NCBI RefSeq assembly: GCF_009876115.1
Contig: NZ_WWSY01000010.1
Coordinates: forward strand, 25,002-89,001
DNA length: 64,000 nucleotides
From: Collinsella aerofaciens
Lineage (GTDB): Bacteria; Actinomycetota; Coriobacteriia; Coriobacteriales; Coriobacteriaceae
Direction: 5' to 3'
Part shown: positions 35,800-44,368 of the stretch, piece after piece
Layout: each line of letters begins with the position of its first letter
How positions within the stretch are numbered: position 1 is the stretch's first letter
The notes under the pieces: model-generated
The model's input: the letters and a program-made list of their open reading frames with translations, nothing else
Told to the model about the DNA's origin: nothing
The model's database searches: none
Position numbers and translations under genes: made by a program

Positions 35800-36501
35800 C
35801 TACCACTCGATCGTCTCAATCGGCACGGGATTTTGCTGGACCGTCTCGCTCTCCACGCGGCCGCTCTTAAAGCGAATCAGGCGATCGGCCATGGGCGCCA
35901 GCGCGGAGTTGTGGGTGATGATAATGACCGTGATGCCTTGCTTGCGACAGGTGTCCTGCAGCAGCTGCAAAATCTGCTTGCCGGTTTTGTAGTCGAGTGC
36001 ACCCGTGGGCTCGTCGCATAAAAGCAGCTTGGGGTTCTTGGCCAGTGCGCGGGCGATGGACACGCGCTGTTGCTCGCCGCCCGAAAGCTGCGCGGGGAAG
36101 TTGGCGAGGCGCTCGCCCAGGCCAACCTGGCGAAGCGTCTGTTCGGCATCGAGCGAATCGGGGCAAATCTGAGCTGCGAGCTCGACGTTTTCGAGCGCCG
36201 TCAAGTTGGGGACCAGATTGTAGAACTGGAAGACAAAGCCGACGTCGGCGCGGCGGTATTCCACGAGCTGCGCCTCATTGGCGGAGCTCACGTCGCGCCC
36301 GTCCACCGTCACGGTGCCGGAGGTCGCCGTATCCATACCGCCCAGGATGTTGAGCGCCGTGGTCTTGCCGGCACCCGAAGCACCCAGAATGATGGCGAGC
36401 TCGCCGCGCTCGACCGTAAAGCTCGCGCCGTCGAGCGCATGAATGCGGGCGTCACCCTCGCCGTATGCTTTGATGACGTCTTTGAATTCGATATAGGCCA
36501 T
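35800..36501 (-). CDS. MacB/LolD-type ABC transporter ATP-binding protein
   Basis: 233-residue ATPase. Walker [14 protein letters not shown]-loop [16 protein letters not shown], signature [15 protein letters not shown], Walker [13 protein letters not shown] and switch His in ITHNSAL are all intact. [16 protein letters not shown] is characteristic of the LolD/MacB/FtsE group. It is encoded directly before, and touches, its FtsX-type permease gene, forming a two-gene exporter or mechanotransmission operon. A dispersed hairpin lies about 50 bases upstream of its start. Confidence 0.92.
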   Translation of the reverse strand: MAYIEFKDVIKAYGEGDARIHALDGASFTVERGELAIILGASGAGKTTALNILGGMDTATSGTVTVDGRDVSSANEAQLVEYRRADVGFVFQFYNLVPNLTALENVELAAQICPDSLDAEQTLRQVGLGERLANFPAQLSGGEQQRVSIARALAKNPKLLLCDEPTGALDYKTGKQILQLLQDTCRKQGITVIIITHNSALAPMADRLIRFKSGRVESETVQQNPVPIETIEW

Positions 36502-36550
36502 CGATTAATTCCCATCTGGTCGGATAACTCTTTAGTATTACCCATTTCGC

Positions 36551-36592
36551 ACCTACCAAAAAGGGACAGGTTAATTTTGGCAGGTTTTATAT
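36551..36592. repeat. Dispersed hairpin element, copy d (opposite orientation)
   Basis: ACCTACCAAAAAGGGACAGG followed by TTAATTTTGGCAGGTTTTAT, reverse complement of the other copies. Lies upstream of the ABC ATPase gene. Confidence 0.8.
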
Positions 36593-36702
36593 GGGGAAAC
36601 GGTAGCTATAGATGAGGCGCCGGGGAGGCAGAGACATCATCGACGGGGTCAGACCGACCGCCAAACACAACGCACGCATCTCAATCTGTCAGCCAAATCA
36701 TT

Positions 36703-36716
36703 CGAACAGCTGTTCG
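36703..36716. promoter_or_regulatory. LexA (SOS) box upstream of the GyrI-like gene
   Basis: CGAAC-AGCT-GTTCG, a perfect match to the Gram-positive SOS box CGAACnnnnGTTCG. A TATGAT -10-like sequence follows at 36721-36726, and the GyrI-like start codon is 57 bases downstream. Confidence 0.75.
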
Positions 36717-36772
36717 TTTCTATGATATGATTCCACTATCTGAGCAGGCCAATACGCAGAAAGGCAGCCAAC

Positions 36773-37411
36773 ATGGCGTTCGACTTTAAGAAGGAATGCA
36801 AGGAGCTCTACAAACCTGCAAGCAAGCCGAGTATCGTAACTGTCCCGCCTATGAGCTACGTAGCCGTTCGCGGAAAGGGCGACCCAAATACCGAAGGTGG
36901 CGAGTATCAAAACGCCCTGCCGCTGCTTTACGGCATCGCCTATACCGTCAAGATGTCGAAGAAAGGCTCAAGGAGTATCGAGGGCTATTTCGACTTTGTG
37001 GTACCGCCGCTCGAGGGTTTCTGGTGGCAAAACTCCCCGAGCGACGACATCGGTTATGTACGCAAAGACGATTTCAACTTCATCTCGTGCATCCGCCTGC
37101 CCGATTTCGTCACCCGAGATGACTTTGACTGGGCAGTCGCGGAAGCCACGACCAAAAAGAAACTGGACTTTTCCACCGTCGAGCTGCTTAAAGTTGACGA
37201 GGGTCTCTGCGTTCAATGAATGCATACCGGACCCTATGACAGCGAGCCGGCGACCGTAGACGCCATGCATGAATACACGACCGAGCAGGGCTATGTCCCC
37301 GACTTCTCAGACACCCGTTTACATCACGAAATCTATCTCTCCGATCCACGCAAATGTGCACCGGAGAAACTTAAGACCGTGGTTCGTCATCCTATCAAGC
37401 GCGCTGAATAG
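36773..37411 (+). pseudogene. GyrI/SbmC-like small-molecule-binding protein interrupted by an in-frame TGA
   Basis: The first 148 codons (36773-37219) carry the family motifs VAVRGKGDPN, VVPPLEGFWWQ, RLPDFVTRDDFDWA and LDFSTVELLKVDEGLCVQ. A TGA at 37217-37219 then stops translation. The same frame continues at once with MHTGPYDSEPATVDAMHEY to 37411, where homologues I recall run on without a break (VQxMHIGPYD). Total length 212 codons equals one full GyrI-like protein. So either a nonsense mutation, a recoded UGA or a sequencing error; reinitiation at the adjacent ATG is also possible. The E. coli relative SbmC/GyrI is SOS-induced and protects gyrase, matching the LexA box here. Confidence 0.85.
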
Positions 37412-37581
37412 CGTGAGGCGTCATTTCACGCGCCAGGTTTTAAGCCAGCCAACCAGCCGCCTCCTAGGCCGTCCGGTAATAATCTTGGCGCGGCCCGTCG
37501 CATCTTATAAGTTTGTTTTGCTAAAGCTGGAAAGCCTCTCAACGATGCGCAACTCCAGCTCTTTTTCTATCAAGAGAGCAA

Positions 37582-38832
37582 GTGTCGGAAAGCAAAATGT
37601 CGGAAAGCAGCGCATCGAGCAGAATCAAATGCCTGGTCAACACCTATAGTGGTCTCGTGCTTATGGGTGCTGTCGGAATCCCTATTGGCATCATCGTCGG
37701 CGCCATTTGCGCCCTCTTTGGTCGCGTGCTCCTGGCGATCGGCACTTTCCGCGACAATCACATCACCCTGCTCCTTCCCTTCCTCGCCCTCATGGGCTTG
37801 GCCATCGTATTTGCCTACCATACCTGGGGCAAAGGCACCGATCGGGGCATGAGCTTAGTATTCGACGTAGGTCACGGGCGCGAGGGCGCCATCTCCCCGC
37901 GTTTGGTGCCGCTCATTATACTGAGCACGTGGGGAACGCACCTCTTTGGCGGCAGTGCGGGACGCGAGGGCGTGGCCGTGCAGATTGGCGCAACCGTCTC
38001 GCACTGGATCGGCCGGCGTCTACCTTTCCGAGACCCCGGCAACACGTTTTTGCTTATCGGCATGGCTGCCGGCTTTGCCGGACTCTTTCAAACGCCGCTC
38101 GCCGCCACGGTCTTTGCTATCGAAGTACTAGTCGCAGGACGCATGGAGTACCGCGCGCTGTTCCCCGCGCTTACGGCCTCGCTCGCTGCAAGTATGACCT
38201 CCGGCGCCCTGGGGCTCGAGAAGTTCGAGGTCACCGTTGCCGCCTCGTATGCGCTCGACCTCCCCGGTCTTGTACGGCTGGCGCTGTTGGGCATCGCGTT
38301 TGGTATGGTAGGCGGCGCCTTTGCCTGGTGCCTTGCCCACGCCAAGACCCTTGCGGCGCGGCTACTCCCCAATCCCTATGTGCGCATCGCCGTTATGGGC
38401 ATTGCACTATCGGCGATTCTGTTCGCACTATGGCAGGGTCGATACTGCGGTCTTGGCACCAACCTGATATCGGCGGCGCTCGACGGTGACGGCAAGATCG
38501 CCATCATGCCTTGGGACTGGGCGCTCAAATTCACACTCACCATTACCACGCTTGCCGCAGGATATCAGGGTGGCGAGGTGGCGCCGTTGTTTTCTATCGG
38601 AGCCAGCCTGGGTGTCGTGCTCGCCAGGATTCTCGGAATGCCCGTTGAGCTCTGCGCCGCGCTGGGATACGCCGCCGTCTTTGGCAGCGCCACCAATACG
38701 CTGCTCGCACCCATCCTTATTGGCTGTGAGGTCTTTGGCTTTGGCAATCTGCCGATATTCTTTATTGTCTGCGTCGTTGCTTACCTGTTCAACATGGACA
38801 AATCGATCTATGCCTTGCAAGAGCGCGCGTAG
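37582..38832 (+). CDS. ClC-family chloride channel/transporter
   Basis: 416-residue membrane protein with about ten helices and ClC signatures: GSAGREGVAVQIG (selectivity-filter GREGP-like segment), GLFQTPLAATVFAIEVL, and GGEVAPLFSIGASLG. The third position of the GREGP motif is followed by V rather than P. No cytoplasmic CBS domains are present. It could carry chloride or fluoride; the sequence does not match the Fluc-associated ClC-F clade clearly enough to choose. The start is GTG at 37582 or ATG at 37597, which lie in a short duplicated stretch (GTCGGAAAGCA). A strong terminator follows. Confidence 0.85.
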   Translation: MSESKMSESSASSRIKCLVNTYSGLVLMGAVGIPIGIIVGAICALFGRVLLAIGTFRDNHITLLLPFLALMGLAIVFAYHTWGKGTDRGMSLVFDVGHGREGAISPRLVPLIILSTWGTHLFGGSAGREGVAVQIGATVSHWIGRRLPFRDPGNTFLLIGMAAGFAGLFQTPLAATVFAIEVLVAGRMEYRALFPALTASLAASMTSGALGLEKFEVTVAASYALDLPGLVRLALLGIAFGMVGGAFAWCLAHAKTLAARLLPNPYVRIAVMGIALSAILFALWQGRYCGLGTNLISAALDGDGKIAIMPWDWALKFTLTITTLAAGYQGGEVAPLFSIGASLGVVLARILGMPVELCAALGYAAVFGSATNTLLAPILIGCEVFGFGNLPIFFIVCVVAYLFNMDKSIYALQERA

Positions 38833-38892
38833 AAAGATGTCCAAGCAGGTGGTCTCAACCGGAAACGGCATGCCACTCTGAGGCTGTATTCC

Positions 38893-38936
38893 GGGACGCG
38901 CTTTCCGCCTGAGCCTCCATTCGGAAAGCGCGTCCC
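38893..38936. terminator. Terminator between the ClC gene and ogt
   Basis: Perfect 15-bp stem GGGACGCGCTTTCCG/CGGAAAGCGCGTCCC between convergent genes. Confidence 0.88.
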
Positions 38937-38976
38937 AGTCTTTCATGGCGTCTTGGCTATGCAAAGTGCCCGGGCG

Positions 38977-39555
38977 TTACTCCTCGTACGCGCCCTCAAG
39001 CCGAAGCAGCCACTCCTTGCGGTCAAGCCCGCCGGCATATCCGTTGAGCGAACCATCGGCAGCAACTACGCGATGGCACGGCACAATAATCGAAATGGGA
39101 TTGCGTGCGACCGCAGCCCCCACCGCACGAGGAGACACAACGGGATCCTCGTTCCCCGGCACCCGATGTCGGGCGGCAACACGCTGGGCGATCTCGCCAT
39201 ACGTAGCGACCTCGCCACGCGGAATAGAAAGCAGTTCGTACCAGACTTCACGCTGAAACGCCGTACCGATCATATGCAACGGCGGCGTAAACCGAGGTTC
39301 CTGCCCTGCAAAATAAGCATTCAGCCAAGCCCAGGAACGCTCAAGCACCGAAGAGGCCGCACCATTTGCCGGACTCACCGGCGACATGCCACCAATACCG
39401 GAAACCGCATCGGCGCCTTCAACATGTTCCGCATCTTCTTTGAGCAGCGTAGAGCCAAAATGCTCCTGTCCCTCAAACCAAAGTCCCGTCAGACCGCGGC
39501 CATCAGCGGCAAGCAGGATTTCGCCCAAAGGCGAAGCAAACGTCGTCGTGACCAC
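38977..39555 (-). CDS. ogt: Methylated-DNA--protein-cysteine methyltransferase
   Basis: 192-residue suicide DNA-repair protein. The acceptor is Cys160 in SIIVPCHRVVAADGSLNGYAGG, with the winged-helix segment GTAFQREVWYELLSIPRGEVATYGEIA just before. It transfers the O6-alkyl group from guanine to itself. The N-terminal domain (MVTTTFASPLGEILLAADGRGL) is the usual short alpha/beta module. A family-atypical insertion occurs between GEIAQRVAARHRV and AVGAAVARNP, about 10 residues longer than E. coli Ogt. Monocistronic. Confidence 0.93.
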   Translation of the reverse strand: MVTTTFASPLGEILLAADGRGLTGLWFEGQEHFGSTLLKEDAEHVEGADAVSGIGGMSPVSPANGAASSVLERSWAWLNAYFAGQEPRFTPPLHMIGTAFQREVWYELLSIPRGEVATYGEIAQRVAARHRVPGNEDPVVSPRAVGAAVARNPISIIVPCHRVVAADGSLNGYAGGLDRKEWLLRLEGAYEE

Positions 39556-39815
39556 CAGCGGCTCCTTTCAAAACTCCGCAACATAATACCGCGAATTGTG
39601 CAGACAACCTCAATCGACCCCAAAGTCACCCAAGGCAGCGGGCGCAACGCGCCGCAGCTGCCGGCCGCGCCCCGCAGTCCCCCAAGGCGACAGGCGCGCA
39701 GCGCCGAGGCCGCCGCCGGGACCAGGGCCCGCAACAGCCACGCGCCCCCACATCAGCCCAGCGGCCCCAACCAACAACGGCCCCATCGCAGGCCGCTTAC
39801 AGCAGCGTCACCGCA

Positions 39816-39945
39816 GGCGGGGGCCGGGCTTAGTTTTCAGAACACTCCGCAGACCAGTGTGGCGCCTTGTCCGTGGCTCCGAAGGAGCAGGACAAGGCGC
39901 CACACATGGTCGAGGACGTTCTGAAAACTAAGCCCGGCCCCCGCC
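39816..39945 (-). terminator. 3'-end compound hairpin after asd (element B)
   Basis: Perfect 28-bp arms at 39816-39843 and 39918-39945, with an inner 15-bp stem (39858-39872 with 39890-39904). On the minus strand the order is arm, GTCCTCG, inner hairpin, CTGCGGAG, arm, the same orientation as for element A. The 260 bases between it and ogt are GC-rich with no gene that I can support. Confidence 0.85.
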
Positions 39946-39959
39946 GGACAGGTCCACCG

Positions 39960-40985
39960 CTACTCGCAGAGCAGCTTAGCGATCTGGACGGCGTTGGTTG
40001 CCGCGCCCTTACGGATTTGGTCGCCGCAGCACCAGAAGGTGATGCCACGCGCGGCCTCGGGGTTCGAGATGTCGCGACGCACGCGGCCGACCCAAATCAG
40101 GTCCTGGTCGGAGGTGTCCATCGGCATGGGGAAGCGATCGTGCGCATCCTCGGCGTTCATGTCGTCAACCAGCTTCACACCCGGAGCGGCAGCCAGCGCA
40201 GCACGAGCCTCCTCAACCGTGATGTCGCGCTCGAACTCGAGCGTAATGCTCTCGGAGTGCGAACGCAGCACGGGCACGCGCACACAGGTGCAGTTCACGC
40301 GCAGCTCGGGCAGATGCATGATCTTGCGGCCCTCGTTTTGCAACTTCATCTCCTCGGAGGTAAAGCCCTCCTCCTTGACGCCGCCAATCTGCGGAATCAG
40401 GTTGCTCGCGAGCTGGGCGGCAAACGCGCGCGGCTCGGGAATCTCCTCGCCACGGCCCAGGGCGGCCAGCTGAGCCTCGAGCTCGGCCATGCCGGGAGCG
40501 CCGGCACCCGAAGCAGCCTGATACGTCGAGACGATCATGCGCTTCACGCCGGCAAGCTGATGCAGCGGCCACGTAGGAACCAGGCCGATGATGGTCGCGC
40601 AGTTGGGATTGGCGATCAGGCCGTGATGCCACTTGATGTCGTCGGCATTGATCTCAGGCACAACCAGCGGCACTTCGGGATCCATGCGGAAGGCGTGACT
40701 GTTGTCGACCACGACGGCGCCGCGCTTGACGGCCTCGGGCAGCAGCTCCTTGGCGATATCGTCGCCGGCAGCGCCGAGCACGATGTCGCAGCCCTCAAAG
40801 GCCTCGGGGCAAGCTTCCTCAATCGCAACCTGCTCGCCGCGGAACTCAACGGTCTTGCCCGCAGAGCGCGCGCTCGCCAGCAGCTTGAGCTTGCCAACCG
40901 GAAACTCCTGCTCGTTGAGGCACTCGAGCATCTGGGTGCCCACGGCTCCCGTCGCGCCCAAAATAGCAACCGTGTACTGTTTCAT
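39960..40985 (-). CDS. asd: Aspartate-semialdehyde dehydrogenase
   Basis: 341-residue NADPH-dependent enzyme forming aspartate semialdehyde from aspartyl phosphate. N-terminal VAILGATGAVGTQMLECL binds NADP, Cys129 in GLIANPNCATI is the nucleophile, and VDNSHAFRMDPEVPLVVPEIN is diagnostic. The ATG at 40985 with AAGGGGGAAG upstream is preferred; an open extension reaches 41072 without family similarity. It lies 172 bp downstream of lysC on the same strand, with a small hairpin between, so the two probably share regulation but not necessarily one full-length transcript. Confidence 0.95.
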   Translation of the reverse strand: MKQYTVAILGATGAVGTQMLECLNEQEFPVGKLKLLASARSAGKTVEFRGEQVAIEEACPEAFEGCDIVLGAAGDDIAKELLPEAVKRGAVVVDNSHAFRMDPEVPLVVPEINADDIKWHHGLIANPNCATIIGLVPTWPLHQLAGVKRMIVSTYQAASGAGAPGMAELEAQLAALGRGEEIPEPRAFAAQLASNLIPQIGGVKEEGFTSEEMKLQNEGRKIMHLPELRVNCTCVRVPVLRSHSESITLEFERDITVEEARAALAAAPGVKLVDDMNAEDAHDRFPMPMDTSDQDLIWVGRVRRDISNPEAARGITFWCCGDQIRKGAATNAVQIAKLLCE

Positions 40986-41116
40986 GCTTCCCCCTTTAAA
41001 GGTTTTGGCTTTTGCCCGCACGCCGAGCAGGCCGATTGTTGTTGCCAGTGTATACAAGAACGGGGCGGACACGAAACCCGCCCCGTCGAAACGAAACCGA
41101 AACGAAACGCCCGACA

Positions 41117-41146
41117 GTAGATTTTTGGGACATCCTAAAAATCTAC
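41117..41146. repeat. GTAGATTTTTGGGACAT hairpin, copy 1 (after lysC)
   Basis: GTAGATTTTTGG ... CCTAAAAATCTAC, 11 bases past the lysC stop. A larger, duplicated relative is at 57049-57155. Confidence 0.7.
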
Positions 41147-41157
41147 CGGGATGGTAA

Positions 41158-42546
41158 CTACTTGTGGAGGACTGCCAGGGCGGGATCGGCCGGCGCGGGA
41201 GCCTCCAGGTCGGAGACCTTCACAATGCCGTTCTCATCGGAGAAGGCGCTGTAGATGGTCTGGATCGCCAGATCGAAGTCCTTCTCCTCCACGCCGATGA
41301 TAATGTTAATCTCGTCGCAGCTCTGCGAAATCATACGCACGCTCACGCCCGCCTGGCCAAGCATGCCAAACAGGTGGCCCGAGATACCTGCACGGCCGCG
41401 CAGGTTACGACCGACGGTCGCGATAAGTGCCAAGCCCTCGACAACCTCGATCTCGAGCGGCTCGACCTCCTGCTGAATGTCGCCTACGAGCGAGTACAGC
41501 GAATCGCGCACGTCCTGCTCCTGCACCACGGCGCCAAAGCGGTCGACACCGGTGGGCATGTGCTCGACGGAGACATCATAGCGTTCGAAGACCGAAAGCG
41601 CACGGCGCATAAAGCCGACGCGCGGCTTGGTACGGTCGCGGGCAACGTTGATGGCGACAAAGCCGCGCTTGCCGGTCACGCCGGTAATGATGGGCTCCGC
41701 CTCGCCCTCGTCGGCCGTCTCGCTAATGATGGTACCGGGATCCTGCGGCGCGTTGGTGTTCTTGATGACCAGCGGAATACCAGCCTCGCGCACGGGGAAC
41801 ACAGCCTCCTCGTGCAGGACGCTTGCACCCATGTACGAAAGCTCGCGCAGCTCCTCGTAGGTAACGCGGGCAATGGGCTGAGCCTCGGGAACAATACGCG
41901 GATCGGCGGAATAGAAGCCCGAAACGTCGGTCCAGTTCTCGTACAGGTCGGCACCAAGGCACTTGGCCAAAATCGAGCCGGAAATATCGCCGCCGCCACG
42001 GTCGAGCAGCTTGATCTGCCCCTCACGCGTCGCGCCGTAGAAACCGGGCATAACAAAGCCGCCCTGCTGGCCGTACTCCTGCACCAGCTCGGCGGTGCGG
42101 TTCATGCTGAGCGTACCGTCATGATGGAACGCCACGACCGTCGCGGCATCCAGGAACGGCAGGCCCAGGTACTCGGACATCAGGCGAGCGGTGAAGTACT
42201 CGCCACGACTCACGAGCTCCTCGGTGGAGTAGCCGCCCGAGCGGGCGCGCTCGGCAAAGGCCGCGAACTCTTCGCGGATGGGATAGGTGAGCTCCAGCTC
42301 GTCAGCGATATCAAAATAGCGCTGGCCAATGTCCTCGAGCAGCTCCTCACACGACACGTGATATTTAACGTGCGCGTTAACCAAGTAAAGCAGGTCGGTC
42401 ACCTTGGTGTCGCCCTTAAAGCGGCGACCGCAGGCGGAAACCACCACGAAACGGCGGGCAGGGTCGGCATCGACGATGGCCTTGATCTTCTTGAAGTGTT
42501 CGGCGTCGGCGACCGACGAGCCGCCAAACTTGGCAATTTTTATCAT
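41158..42546 (-). CDS. lysC: Aspartate kinase
   Basis: 462-residue aspartokinase, first step to lysine, threonine and methionine. The kinase starts MIKIAKFGGSSVAD; SRGEYFTARLMSEYLG and LLDRGGGDISGSILAKCL complete the substrate and nucleotide sites. The C-terminal 160 residues hold two ACT domains (INVARDRTKPRVGFMRRAL and ALIATVGRNLRGRAGISGHLF) for feedback inhibition. It is a monofunctional enzyme: no homoserine dehydrogenase domain, and no hom gene in the window. Divergent from thrC across 103 bases that must hold both promoters. Confidence 0.95.
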   Translation of the reverse strand: MIKIAKFGGSSVADAEHFKKIKAIVDADPARRFVVVSACGRRFKGDTKVTDLLYLVNAHVKYHVSCEELLEDIGQRYFDIADELELTYPIREEFAAFAERARSGGYSTEELVSRGEYFTARLMSEYLGLPFLDAATVVAFHHDGTLSMNRTAELVQEYGQQGGFVMPGFYGATREGQIKLLDRGGGDISGSILAKCLGADLYENWTDVSGFYSADPRIVPEAQPIARVTYEELRELSYMGASVLHEEAVFPVREAGIPLVIKNTNAPQDPGTIISETADEGEAEPIITGVTGKRGFVAINVARDRTKPRVGFMRRALSVFERYDVSVEHMPTGVDRFGAVVQEQDVRDSLYSLVGDIQQEVEPLEIEVVEGLALIATVGRNLRGRAGISGHLFGMLGQAGVSVRMISQSCDEINIIIGVEEKDFDLAIQTIYSAFSDENGIVKVSDLEAPAPADPALAVLHK

Positions 42547-42649
42547 GGCGTGGAGGTTACCTTTCTAAAAGCCTCTGCAAACCTGTTTTGCGCGCTCTGA
42601 TACCATGGGTTCACCGATTGGGACCAAGGTATCCGAGGAGCACTGTTAT

Positions 42650-44167
42650 ATGGGAACTTATCATAGTACACGAGGACGCACTTTATCATGCTCAAGTAAG
42701 GTGGCAATCCGCACCGGCATCGCTCCCGACGGGGGTTTGTTTGTCTCGGACGAGCTTGGCACCCAGCAGGTCGATATCAGCTCGCTTGCCCATAAATCGT
42801 ACTTTGAAATCGCTCAAAATGTGTTGGGAATGTTACTGAACGATTACACGGACGAAGAAATTTCGGCCTGCGTGAATGAGGCTTACCGCGGTACGTTTGC
42901 AAGCGATGAGGTCACGCCACTCGTCAAACTCGACGCAGCGCCGGGCACCGACGCTCCTCAAACCTATGTGATGGAGCTCTTTGGCGGCCCCACGAGTGCC
43001 TTTAAGGACGTCGCTCTGCAGATGCTCCCCCGCCTCATGGCCCGCACTTCCGCCAAGGACGGCGGCGCCGAGCGCATCATGATCGTCACTGCCACGTCGG
43101 GCGACACGGGCAAGGCCGCACTCGCCGGCTTTGCCGACGCCCCGGGCACGGGCATCACCGTCTTTTATCCCGAGGGCAAAGTCAGCCGCGTGCAGAATCT
43201 GCAGATGTCCACTCAGGAGGGCGATAACGTCGCCGTCTGCGGCATCCGCGGCAACTTCGACGATGCCCAGAGTGCCGTCAAGCGCATCTTTGCCGATAAG
43301 GAACTTGCCGAGCGCCTGGAGGCCGCTGGCACGGTGCTTTCGAGCGCCAACTCCATCAATGTCGGCCGCCTGGTGCCGCAGGTCGTCTACTACTTTGCCG
43401 CCTATGCGCAGCTGCTGCGCGCCGGCGCCATCGAGGCCGGCGACGCCGTGGAGTTCTGCGTACCGACCGGTAACTTTGGCGATATCCTGGCCGGCTACTA
43501 CGCCAAGCGCATGGGTCTGCCCGTCGCCAAGCTCGTCGTGGCGAGCGACAAGAACAACGTGCTTGCCGACTTCCTGACCACCGGCGTCTACGACCGCAAC
43601 CGTCCGTTCTTCACGACCATCTCGCCGTCGATGGACATCCTCATCAGCTCTAACCTGGAGCGCATGCTGTACTTCCTGTCCGATGGCGACTGTGAGCTCG
43701 TTGCCGGTCTTATGGAGCAGCTGGCACAGACTGGTCGCTATGAGGTTCCCGCCGACCTGCTGGCAAAGATTCAGAGCGTCTTTGGTTGCGGTTGGTCCAG
43801 CGAGGACGAGGTCCGCGCTGCCATCAAGAGCTGCTGGGGCGCGAACGGCTACGTAATCGACCCGCACACCGCTTGCGGCTATCACGTCTTCGAGCAGGTC
43901 GCTCCCGCCGAGGGCGCCAAAGCCCGCGTGCTGCTTTCGACCGCAAGCCCCTACAAGTTCCCGCGCGCCTGCTGCGACGCCCTGGGCCTCGACGTTCCCG
44001 AGGATGATTTTGAGGCTATGCGTGTACTCGAGCAGGCCACCAACACGGTCGCCCCGACCCAGCTCGCCGAGCTCGAGTCCAAACCCGTCCGCTTCGAAGA
44101 CGTCTGCGACGTCGATGAGATGGCAAGCTACGTCGAGTCTGCAGCAAAACGAATGAGCACCAACTAA
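42650..44167 (+). CDS. thrC: Threonine synthase
   Basis: 505-residue PLP enzyme converting O-phosphohomoserine to threonine. It starts MGTYHSTRGR, a family-typical opening. The PLP lysine is Lys119 in GGPTSAFKDVALQ, and TATSGDTGKAALAGF and VPTGNFGDILAGYYAKRMG bind cofactor phosphate and substrate. This is the long class II form. The ATG at 42650 (GAGGAG upstream) gives the conserved start; an extension to 42605 is open but unlikely. It ends with a terminator, so thrB downstream is probably expressed separately. Confidence 0.95.
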   Translation: MGTYHSTRGRTLSCSSKVAIRTGIAPDGGLFVSDELGTQQVDISSLAHKSYFEIAQNVLGMLLNDYTDEEISACVNEAYRGTFASDEVTPLVKLDAAPGTDAPQTYVMELFGGPTSAFKDVALQMLPRLMARTSAKDGGAERIMIVTATSGDTGKAALAGFADAPGTGITVFYPEGKVSRVQNLQMSTQEGDNVAVCGIRGNFDDAQSAVKRIFADKELAERLEAAGTVLSSANSINVGRLVPQVVYYFAAYAQLLRAGAIEAGDAVEFCVPTGNFGDILAGYYAKRMGLPVAKLVVASDKNNVLADFLTTGVYDRNRPFFTTISPSMDILISSNLERMLYFLSDGDCELVAGLMEQLAQTGRYEVPADLLAKIQSVFGCGWSSEDEVRAAIKSCWGANGYVIDPHTACGYHVFEQVAPAEGAKARVLLSTASPYKFPRACCDALGLDVPEDDFEAMRVLEQATNTVAPTQLAELESKPVRFEDVCDVDEMASYVESAAKRMSTN

Positions 44168-44179
44168 ACCCCTTATTAA

Positions 44180-44210
44180 GCGCCGGCGAAAGCCGGCGCA
44201 CCTTCTTTTT
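44180..44210 (+). terminator. Terminator of thrC
   Basis: GCGCCGGC-gaaa-GCCGGCGC tetraloop hairpin (44180-44199) followed by ACCTTCTTTTT, 12 bases past the stop. Confidence 0.92.
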
Positions 44211-44242
44211 ATTAAGCTTTCGGGATGATGACGAGCATGCGA

Positions 44243-44354
44243 GCGGGTCTGGCCGTTTAGTTCGTCGCGAGTTCCGCACGAGCCGGAAAGCACTTAATGT
44301 GCTTTCCGAGCGAGCCAGGACTGCCCGAGCAGCGAACTAAACGGCCAGACCCGC
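44243..44354 (+). promoter_or_regulatory. Compound hairpin in the thrB leader (element C)
   Basis: Perfect 22-bp arms at 44243-44264 and 44333-44354, inner 9-bp stem GGAAAGCAC/GTGCTTTCC (44285-44307). The right arm ends next to the thrB ribosome-binding site AGGAGG. Inner motifs differ from the other copies, so it is a divergent member. Attenuation of thrB is possible. Confidence 0.7.
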
Positions 44355-44368
44355 CCAGGAGGACCCAC

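Noticed and set aside
37217..37219. Selenocysteine codon as the explanation of the TGA in the GyrI-like gene
   Set aside because: No reason from the family to expect selenocysteine, homologues vary at this position, and no SECIS-like stem was evident directly downstream. Kept only as an option to test.
39596..39931. Plus-strand frames between ogt and asd
   Set aside because: GC-rich, Pro/Arg-rich translations over a non-coding gap that ends in compound hairpin B.
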